From Acidobacteriota bacterium (GTDB taxonomy: Bacteria > Acidobacteriota > Holophagae > Acanthopleuribacterales > Acanthopleuribacteraceae): DNA of 64,000 nt. The notes below the pieces were generated by a model. That model saw nothing but the letters and a program-made list of their open reading frames with translations. It made no database searches and was not told the origin of the DNA. The position numbers were made by a program, and so were the translations under genes. The DNA lies in NCBI GenBank assembly GCA_030066195.1, contig JASJCB010000049.1, positions 1 through 64,000 on the forward strand, in the 5' to 3' direction. This document shows positions 38,796 to 47,219 of the stretch, piece after piece (positions within the stretch are counted from its first letter, which is position 1; every line of letters begins with the position of its first letter).

Positions 38796-40046
38796 GTGGC
38801 GAAGGTAACCAAATATATCGGTCTTTCCTTGGGTGCCGACATTTGTTGGCCGTTGTGTTTCGAAGCGATCATGAAACAGTTGGATCTTTCCATCAAGGTC
38901 GGTAAGAATCAGTTCTCTTTTGAAGTGGAGCGCGTGAGCATCGAGCCTTACAATCTGCGCCAGGGGTGTAAGTACAGCGTGGTGTTGGATCGATTGACGC
39001 ATTGGTACCACACCAGCCGCGAATGGATTAAAAAATCTGTCATCATGGACGATCTCTACGTGCTGAACAATCCCTGGGCCGTGCAATCCATGGAAAAGCA
39101 AACCACTTATTGCGCCATGATGCGGTTGGGCCTGCCCATTCCCGACACCTGGATGATTCCTCCCAAGGCCTACGATCGCACGGACGACCTGGAGCCTACT
39201 TTGAAGCGCTACGCCAAACTGTTCGACCTAGGCAGTATCGGTGAGGACCTGGGCTACCCGCACTTCATGAAGCCCTACGACGGCGGCGGCTGGCGCGGGG
39301 TCAGCCGGATCGACAACGAAGAGCAACTGCGTTCTTCCTACGAGGAGTCGGGCAAGTTCATCATGCACGTGCAAAAAGCGGTCAATCCCTTCGAGAGCTT
39401 CGTGCGTTGCATCGGGTTGGGTCCCCAGGTGAAGATGCTGGACTACGATCCCAGCGCCCCCCTGCATGCCCGCTACCAGCCCGGTCCCGCCAATATTACG
39501 GAAGCCGATCGCAAACGCTTACGAGCGATTACGCTGATCATCAATTCCTTCTTTGCCTGGGATTTCAACAGCTGTGAAAGCCTCAGCCAAAACGGCGAAT
39601 GGTACCCCATTGACTTCGCCAACCCCTGTCCCGACTCCCAGGTCACCTCGCTGAACTGGCACTTCCCCTGGATTGTCAAGGCCAACATCCGCTGGGCGGT
39701 ATACGTGGCGGCAACGGGCCGCAAGATCCGCATGAACCAGAACTGGAAACCCTATTTCGACATCGCCGCTCAGGACATGAGTTACGAGGAGAAATTGGAG
39801 GCCTACGAGGCATTGGCTGACAAGCATTTCGAAACCAAAAAGTTCGAGGTGTTTTGCGAGAAGCACCTCAGCGAGTTGGACCAGATTACCTGGGAATTCT
39901 TCGGCACCGATTACGCCCACGATGCGGTGCGTCAAAAGGTAATTGCCCTGTTCCCGGCCCACGAGGTGGAGCAGTTCACCGCCTATTTCTGGAAACGCAT
40001 CCAGGAATGGCGCGCCTGGGACCAGGAGGAACGCGCCAAAAAATAA
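38796..40046 (+). CDS. ATP-grasp family ligase
   Basis: 416 residues from a GTG preceded by AGGGGG. The central and C-terminal parts show the ATP-grasp layout: a lysine-bearing strand with Gly-rich loop (PHFMKPYDGGGWRG), a substrate/adenine region, and the metal-binding strand with acidic residues and Asn (YPIDFANPCPD). The N-terminal domain (YIGLSLGADICWPLCFEAI) is the expected alpha/beta pre-ATP-grasp domain. Such enzymes join a carboxylate to an amine or thiol through an acyl phosphate. The substrate cannot be read from the sequence. It lies 83 bases after the esterase on the same strand, probably in one operon with the S51-like protein; together they could build and trim a peptide-like compound. 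Confidence 0.75.
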   Translation: MAKVTKYIGLSLGADICWPLCFEAIMKQLDLSIKVGKNQFSFEVERVSIEPYNLRQGCKYSVVLDRLTHWYHTSREWIKKSVIMDDLYVLNNPWAVQSMEKQTTYCAMMRLGLPIPDTWMIPPKAYDRTDDLEPTLKRYAKLFDLGSIGEDLGYPHFMKPYDGGGWRGVSRIDNEEQLRSSYEESGKFIMHVQKAVNPFESFVRCIGLGPQVKMLDYDPSAPLHARYQPGPANITEADRKRLRAITLIINSFFAWDFNSCESLSQNGEWYPIDFANPCPDSQVTSLNWHFPWIVKANIRWAVYVAATGRKIRMNQNWKPYFDIAAQDMSYEEKLEAYEALADKHFETKKFEVFCEKHLSELDQITWEFFGTDYAHDAVRQKVIALFPAHEVEQFTAYFWKRIQEWRAWDQEERAKK

Positions 40047-40231
40047 ATAAGGACGTCCACCCGTTCGATCGGAGCCAATCTTATTGCTTCGGCGTATCTT
40101 ACGTATGCCGATTTATGTCGATGCTTTACTTCCTCTGTCTCTTCCACACAGGTTTTCATCAAGAGTCTATCAAGTGTTTTTACGTAGATTCGATAATTTA
40201 GGAACGAGGTGTGATGAGGGCGGAGCTATAA

Positions 40232-40738
40232 ATGCAAGAACTTGAAAAACTGGTTACCGATCTCAATACTCTCCGCAAGTTGGATCGGTCCCGGTTTCAC
40301 GTAACCCGGCGCTGGTCCTTCGGCGATGTCGACAGTAACGGTGTCTACTACATGCCGCGATTACAGCACTACGCGCATCAGGCGTTCGAAGAACTGGTGC
40401 TGGACAAGCTGGGCATGGGTTACCTGGACCTTTCGCGTCAATCCCCGGAAAGCGCGTCCGCACGCGGCGCCCACGACCCGCCTATTCCGCGCATGACCTT
40501 TCCCGTGCGCTGGTGCCACCAGATCAATTACAAGCCCATGTATGCCGGGGAGCTTTTCTGGATCAGTTTCGACGCGGTTCCGGTGGACAAGCGGAAAGTA
40601 GGTGTTCGCGCCTATATTTACGATAAAAACGAAACGCTTGCCGCCGTCGTCATCTGGTTCCGCTGGGCCCAGGAACTGGACACCAAAGTAGGCGTGGCCG
40701 ATATCCCCGCCTGGTTCTTGGAACTGTTCGATCGATAA
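40232..40738 (+). CDS. Acyl-CoA thioesterase, hot-dog fold (4HBT/YbgC type)
   Basis: 168 residues; GGAG six bases before the ATG. The catalytic motif region FGDVDSNGVYYMPRL followed by a long helix (HYAHQAFEELVLDKLG) is that of 4-hydroxybenzoyl-CoA thioesterase/YbgC enzymes, with Asp as the catalytic residue. The later strand YKPMYAGELFWISFDAV and the closing strand VVIWFRWAQEL complete the single hot-dog fold. It hydrolyses an acyl-CoA or acyl-ACP thioester in the cytoplasm; the chain is not predictable. The 185-base gap to the ATP-grasp gene suggests its own promoter. Confidence 0.8.
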   Translation: MQELEKLVTDLNTLRKLDRSRFHVTRRWSFGDVDSNGVYYMPRLQHYAHQAFEELVLDKLGMGYLDLSRQSPESASARGAHDPPIPRMTFPVRWCHQINYKPMYAGELFWISFDAVPVDKRKVGVRAYIYDKNETLAAVVIWFRWAQELDTKVGVADIPAWFLELFDR

Positions 40739-40885
40739 AAACCGGCCTCGACCTGAACAGGCGTTTGTTTGATTAAACCGCCTCATGGTGTGGATGGTCA
40801 CTGCATTCGTGGCGCACAATTTGCTATGATGAGCAGTAGTTGTGTAGGTTTGGTTTATTTTTCTGTGCAAATAGCGAGGAACGAC

Positions 40886-43800
40886 ATGTCGGCACGCTTC
40901 CTTTTCTCCCTTATGGGTCTCCTCATGTTCGGCCCCGGTCATCTCCTGTCCTCTGAAGAGATCACCCTGGCCAAGAACACCCAAATCTTTTTCGACGGCT
41001 TCGAGTCCGGCAATACCCGGTGGACCTCTGTCTCGGGCGATAACGACGGAACCCGGACATCTGACTGGAGCGTTGCCCAAGCGGACGATGCGCGCCACGG
41101 CAGCGGCATTGCACGAGTGAGCAATGTCACAATAGGCGATATCTGCCTGCGCTCGAATAAAATCTTCGCCTCCCCGCTGATTCAGCACGACGGTAGCGCG
41201 CAACTGGCCTTGTCGTTTTGGTACCGCTTGAAAAATGTCGACCCGGAGTCACGTGCCGACTTTTTCAGGGTGGGCATCCTGGACGAAAACAACCAACCCG
41301 TGGACGGCCGAATCAAAGAATACAGTTTTTTGCAGGACTGCGACGGTTGGAGGCAGGTCTTCCTGCACATGGTAGACATGCCCGAAACCCTTCGCATTGC
41401 CCTGGAGTTCAAGGCTCCGGTCACCGTTTGCACCGAACTGCAAATAGATGACGTAAGCCTGGTTGCCATTGGTGACGGTCCGCCGGATACCCAAATCGTT
41501 TCACCGGATCCCGGTCGCCGACGAATTGTCAGGCCCGGCGAATCCGTGGTCCTGGAAGCTACCGCTAATCGCGGCGCCCATACCGAATTTACCTGGTTGA
41601 TTGTCTCGCCCGGCCGGGACCCTCAATGTCTGCAGGGTACCGTGGTCGAGTTCACCCCGCCGACCAAGGGCCCCTATGCGATTGCCTGTTACGCCACGGA
41701 CAGCGACGGGCTCAGCGATCCCACGCCCGAGGGCTTCTTCCTGTCGGTTACCGAGGAACGCGACCTGGACACCGTCATTACCGACCCCATGGAACGGCGC
41801 GTGTTGGTGGCGGCCGGCTCCTCGCGTGAGTTCACCGCATCCAGTCCCAGTGAAACGGACAACCCCGATATCGGCTTCGCCTGGAAAGTGGCGGGCGCTC
41901 ATGCCAATCGCCGCCTGGAGCCCAAGTTCGGACAAACGGTAACTATCGACTTTCCCAAGAAGGGACGTTTCGAAATTCTGTGCTCCGCCACCGACGGCGA
42001 TCCTACCGAACCGGGCATCTTCTTCGACCCCAGCCCGGCCCGCATCGATGTAGAAGTGGTCGATGTGCTTGTCGATGTTATCGACACCGCCGATCCCGAT
42101 GCCCCCGGCCGACTTCCCGTGTTATCTGCCGGCGTCGGCAATACCGTGAACCTTGCCGGGACATTGGTAGATCCCCGTAGTCTGGCGACCCGCAACGTCT
42201 GGCGGGTGTTGGAGAGAGATGAAACCATTTGCGCGGATTCCCTGACCTGCTCCTACACCTTCCCAGAGGCCGGGGTCTACACCCTGGCCCATGTCGTGTT
42301 GAACGCCGATAACGATGTGCTGGGTTTTGACGCCGTCCGTTACCAGGTGGATACCCCCCTGTTCCTGCTGACGCAACCGGATGAACAGTTGGAAGTGGAA
42401 CTGGGCGAAGATTTCAGCCTGGAAGTGATGGTCAAGGGACTACTGGCAGATGACCCCGACACCAGGGTCAACTGGATGTTCAAAGGACAAACCTATGAAG
42501 GTCCGGTCCTGGAATTTGAAAATGCCGCGATTCCCGGCCACCACCAGGCTCGCGTCGTGGTGAAAAACCCGAAGATGGGCGCTCAGGCCGAGAAGCGTAT
42601 CATGGTGATGGTGCACGACCCCGCCCAAAAAGGCCGTCCCCGTATTACCTCGCCTCAATCCGACTGGCGCGTTCCCGTCGGCGGCACTCTCTTCTTCGAC
42701 AGCGCTTTTCCGCAAATGCCCGGCCACAAGAAAAATCCCTACTGGGAAATCGTCAGCCAGGACGGGACCACGACGCTTGTCGAGGGCAATACCACCATGC
42801 TTGGCCGGGTCACTTTCGAAGAGGCAGGCATTTGGTTTGCCCGTCTTTACGTCCTGGACCACACTGAAAAGGAACTGATGGACGAGGTCAAGATCTGGGT
42901 GGAGGAAACCCCCGGTTCAGCGGGTATTGAGGAAAATACCGATATCGACAAGGCCGCCTTTGTAGAGAACGGCACCTACCAGGGCTTTGCGCTGGATCGC
43001 GGCCATTACTATAAGATCGCGGTTGAAGAACACCAAACGCTGCAAGTGTGGATCGACCCCGGTCCCACGGGCGAGGCCAAGGTGGTCTTCGAACCCACGG
43101 AAGGCGAATTGGTCTTCCGCGAGGTCGTCGGCAAGCAGGTACTGCAAATCGCCGGTTTGCCGCCCGGGCAATACCGCTGGGGCGTACTGCCCAAGGAAGA
43201 AGGCAGCAAGGCCAAGACGGGCCTGAACTTCAGCTTCGGCGTGAACGTGTTCAACCCCGCGCTTTACTTCACCGACATCAGCGAAGACGCCGATATGGAC
43301 ACCGAGTTGGGCGTGGTCAACACCACCAACAGCCGGTGCGATGTCCAAATGGTCGCTTACGATGCCGACGGCAATATTTTGGACCAGGTATCGCGCAGCC
43401 TGGAACCCAAGGGCGCCATCCGCGAATCGGTGCGCGATATGTTCCCGGACACCGCCGGCACGGTTTCCTGGGTGCGCGCCGACAGCACCCACTCGGTGGT
43501 GGGTTTCGCACACACCCTGAGCACCGATAAAACCAAGGCCTACGGCGTCAACGCCGCCACTTATCTGCAAGACGAACTGTTCCTGCCGCATATCGCCAGG
43601 GATACTGTTACCTGGTCTACTCGGGCGAATATCATCAACGGCGAAGATGAAACCAGCAGTTCCTTCCTGGTGGCCGGTTCCTTTGAAGAGCTTATCGACA
43701 ACAGCAGCTATGCCAAACGCTCCCTCGACCTGGTTGCCACCCTGGGCGGATCGGTGCCGGAGGACGCCGGCTGGGGTCGTTTTTTCGACGAGTCGGGCAA

Positions 43801-44542
43801 CGCCACCCTGGCCGGGAATGAGATCTTCGGCACCGTGGACGGCACCAACCAGACGGTAGGCTTAGGCCTGTTCGGCGGACCGGCCGACAATCCCAACTTC
43901 TCGGCAACCACCGACACGCTTTACTTCACGCACATCGCTCAGAACAGCGACTTCTGGACCGGCATTGCCCTGGTCAACCTGGCCGACTTCGATCTTGGCG
44001 TGGCCGTCAACGCCTACGGTGTGGGCGGCGTCGCGCTCGAACCGGGCGTCATCGAACTGAAAGCGCGTGAGAAAAAAGTCTGGGTGGCCGACAACTTCTT
44101 TGCCGAGGCGGGCATCGAGGGCGAGGTCCAGTGGATGGAACTGGGCACCGAGGCAAACGTGGCGGGATACGAGTTGTTCGGCACCGCGATCCCGGGACGC
44201 CAGGCGGGTTTGGAAGCTACCTCGGATGCGTCGACCGAAATCTGCATGCCGTTCGTGGATGTGACGGGCGAAATGTGGCACGGTTTGGCCGTGGTCAATG
44301 TCGGCACGGACGCTACCTCGGTTACCTTTACCCTGCGCAACGATGTGGGCGGCGAGGCAACCGCGCCGAAGACCATCCAACTGGCCGCCAAGGAAAAGCA
44401 GGTTTTCACCCTCAGCCAACTGTTCGGGGAAATCCCGTTGACGTCGTCCTGGGTTGAAATCACCTCCGATGAGCCGATCGTCGGTTTCGAACTGTTCGGC
44501 AACGAGGACCAGACGCATATGTCGGGCCTGTTGGCCCAATAA
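40886..44542 (+). CDS. Exported protein with Ig/PKD-like domains and four C-terminal repeats
   Basis: 1218 residues from the ATG at 40886 (GAGGA five bases upstream). A signal peptide (SARFLFSLMGLLMFGPG) is followed by a carbohydrate-binding-like jelly-roll near 30-195 (FFDGFESG...RWTSVSG, QIDDVSLV). Several Ig/PKD-like domains follow to about 790. The last 430 residues hold four copies of a module of roughly 110 residues, opening LYFTDI, LFLPHI, LYFTHI and ICMPFV. Their consensus is G-x-A-(L/V)-V-N near the start, (L)-x-x-x-E-K-x-V in the middle and V-x-(G)-(Y/F)-E-L-F-G at the end. Copy 2 is the most divergent. No enzyme motif or membrane anchor is visible. A surface or secreted binding role is inferred. 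A hairpin directly after the stop suggests it is monocistronic. Confidence 0.8.
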   Translation: MSARFLFSLMGLLMFGPGHLLSSEEITLAKNTQIFFDGFESGNTRWTSVSGDNDGTRTSDWSVAQADDARHGSGIARVSNVTIGDICLRSNKIFASPLIQHDGSAQLALSFWYRLKNVDPESRADFFRVGILDENNQPVDGRIKEYSFLQDCDGWRQVFLHMVDMPETLRIALEFKAPVTVCTELQIDDVSLVAIGDGPPDTQIVSPDPGRRRIVRPGESVVLEATANRGAHTEFTWLIVSPGRDPQCLQGTVVEFTPPTKGPYAIACYATDSDGLSDPTPEGFFLSVTEERDLDTVITDPMERRVLVAAGSSREFTASSPSETDNPDIGFAWKVAGAHANRRLEPKFGQTVTIDFPKKGRFEILCSATDGDPTEPGIFFDPSPARIDVEVVDVLVDVIDTADPDAPGRLPVLSAGVGNTVNLAGTLVDPRSLATRNVWRVLERDETICADSLTCSYTFPEAGVYTLAHVVLNADNDVLGFDAVRYQVDTPLFLLTQPDEQLEVELGEDFSLEVMVKGLLADDPDTRVNWMFKGQTYEGPVLEFENAAIPGHHQARVVVKNPKMGAQAEKRIMVMVHDPAQKGRPRITSPQSDWRVPVGGTLFFDSAFPQMPGHKKNPYWEIVSQDGTTTLVEGNTTMLGRVTFEEAGIWFARLYVLDHTEKELMDEVKIWVEETPGSAGIEENTDIDKAAFVENGTYQGFALDRGHYYKIAVEEHQTLQVWIDPGPTGEAKVVFEPTEGELVFREVVGKQVLQIAGLPPGQYRWGVLPKEEGSKAKTGLNFSFGVNVFNPALYFTDISEDADMDTELGVVNTTNSRCDVQMVAYDADGNILDQVSRSLEPKGAIRESVRDMFPDTAGTVSWVRADSTHSVVGFAHTLSTDKTKAYGVNAATYLQDELFLPHIARDTVTWSTRANIINGEDETSSSFLVAGSFEELIDNSSYAKRSLDLVATLGGSVPEDAGWGRFFDESGNATLAGNEIFGTVDGTNQTVGLGLFGGPADNPNFSATTDTLYFTHIAQNSDFWTGIALVNLADFDLGVAVNAYGVGGVALEPGVIELKAREKKVWVADNFFAEAGIEGEVQWMELGTEANVAGYELFGTAIPGRQAGLEATSDASTEICMPFVDVTGEMWHGLAVVNVGTDATSVTFTLRNDVGGEATAPKTIQLAAKEKQVFTLSQLFGEIPLTSSWVEITSDEPIVGFELFGNEDQTHMSGLLAQ

Positions 44543-44546
44543 AACC

Positions 44547-44565
44547 CGGGGGCTGAACGCCCCCG
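44547..44565 (+). terminator. Rho-independent-like terminator after the exported protein
   Basis: Perfect 7-bp stem CGGGGGC/GCCCCCG with loop TGAAC, four bases after the stop codon, flanked by AAAA on the left and AAAATAATTT on the right. The downstream T-run is short. Confidence 0.6.
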
Positions 44566-44776
44566 AAAATAATTTGAGAAATCTGATCCCTCTTTTGGGC
44601 AGTTTGCGTTTGTATTCCCAACTGCAGCGGTGACAAACCGCGGCCTTCCGGGATGTGCGCTCTCTCCCAACAACTCTTGGCGCTCGCCCCGGAGGGTTGC
44701 GGTTTGTTCCCGCTTCAATCCAAGAAATGTTTCCGGGCCGGGCGGGCTTTAGCCGAATTGTCAGACCCCTGTAACC

Positions 44777-45157
44777 TCAGTCATTGTTGTTGTCTAAATT
44801 CTGCGTACCAGAGGGTGCTTGAGAGCTTCGGGTTCCGAACATGTAGCCTACGACAGCAGATGCAAAGCCCACTACGGGGGCAAGCACAACCTTGGCCCAA
44901 TCCAATATCTCCGTGAGGTTTTTGTCGGACCCCCACGCAGCGAAAAAGAAAGGGATCAGAACAACCGCGGCGGTAAGGAAAAAGATAAATCTCGCAAATG
45001 GAGCCACGTATTTAGCCCATAAGGGAGAGTAAGGTTCTAAATCAAATTTTAAACCCTTGCCTTTGTCAGGATCCTCGGTAAGATTCACCTCTTCCCATAC
45101 TACTTTAGGGTCCTTGGTGATATTCACCTCTTCCATTGCTACTGGGTCTTCTGTCAT
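44777..45157 (-). CDS. Small membrane protein with two predicted helices, unknown function
   Basis: 126 residues; GAGAG stands five bases before the ATG. The N-terminal 50 residues are acidic and contain a duplicated motif EEVNITKDP / EEVNLTEDP. Two hydrophobic helices follow, near 56-74 (FARFIFFLTAAVVLIPFFF) and 88-108 (VVLAPVVGFASAVVGYMF). The tail is polar and ends in several Asn/Asp. I recognise no family. It starts 15 bases after the ribbon-helix-helix gene and is almost certainly cotranscribed with it, so its expression is probably controlled by that regulator. Confidence 0.65.
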   Translation of the reverse strand: MTEDPVAMEEVNITKDPKVVWEEVNLTEDPDKGKGLKFDLEPYSPLWAKYVAPFARFIFFLTAAVVLIPFFFAAWGSDKNLTEILDWAKVVLAPVVGFASAVVGYMFGTRSSQAPSGTQNLDNNND

Positions 45158-45172
45158 ACAATCTCTCAGTTA

Positions 45173-45370
45173 TCACCGAATAATTAGTCTTACCTTTTGG
45201 CCGTCCTTGTTTAAAATTTCAACGGAGTTAGAGTCCGATTCGGTAACGACATGATGGTAGAGTTCAATTGCCCGGCGCATGACCTCGGATTTGGGGATTT
45301 CCAGCTCATCGGATGTATCGGATAGGTTTCGTTCCATTCGCCTGTTCAGAGTAACGTTATATCTGGCCAT
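45173..45370 (-). CDS. Ribbon-helix-helix (CopG/Arc-type) DNA-binding protein
   Basis: 65 residues. The strand YNVTLNRRMERNL, the helix DELEIPKSEVMRRAIELYHHV and a C-terminal strand pair (VEILNKDGQKVRLII) match a small RHH repressor with a beta-hairpin extension. Such proteins dimerise and insert the N-terminal strand into the major groove of short palindromes. A TGTCAA-N5-TTGACA palindrome overlaps its own -35 element at 45445-45461, which points to autoregulation. The downstream gene encodes a small membrane protein. The pair does not resemble a typical toxin-antitoxin module because the partner has no toxin motif. Confidence 0.8.
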   Translation of the reverse strand: MARYNVTLNRRMERNLSDTSDELEIPKSEVMRRAIELYHHVVTESDSNSVEILNKDGQKVRLIIR

Positions 45371-45421
45371 TGTGTACCTCCGATGTTGAAATTGCGGCAG
45401 GCAAGTGCCAAGCCTACATCA

Positions 45422-45461
45422 ATTATGTGCTTTTTTTGCGCACCTGTCAAGTATGTTGACA
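45422..45461 (-). promoter_or_regulatory. Promoter and palindromic operator of the RHH/membrane-protein pair
   Basis: On the minus strand, TTGACA (45450-45445) and CATAAT (45427-45422) are spaced by 17 bases, a near-consensus sigma70 promoter. Its start point lies about 45 bases before the RHH gene. The -35 hexamer is one arm of the palindrome TGTCAA-GTATG-TTGACA (45445-45461), a likely site for the RHH protein. Confidence 0.65.
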
Positions 45462-45481
45462 TAAAAGCAACCAACTTCCGC

Positions 45482-45511
45482 TTGACGCTTCAGCCTCCGC
45501 CAACCCATAAT
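45482..45511 (+). promoter_or_regulatory. Promoter of the formate dehydrogenase operon
   Basis: TTGACG at 45482-45487 and CATAAT at 45506-45511, 18 bases apart. The implied start near 45518 leaves a short leader containing AAAGGA just before the first gene. Confidence 0.55.
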
Positions 45512-45535
45512 AATGTCAACAATATAAAGGAACCG

Positions 45536-47185
<1,650 letters not shown>

Positions 47186-47219
47186 CCGCCCCTCGGCAAT
47201 GACCTTCCAAGGATCGTTC

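Noticed and set aside
38781-40046. Cyanophycin synthetase as the identity of the ATP-grasp gene next to the S51-like gene
   Set aside because: The protein is far too short and lacks the Mur-ligase domain; only a generic ATP-grasp call is supported.
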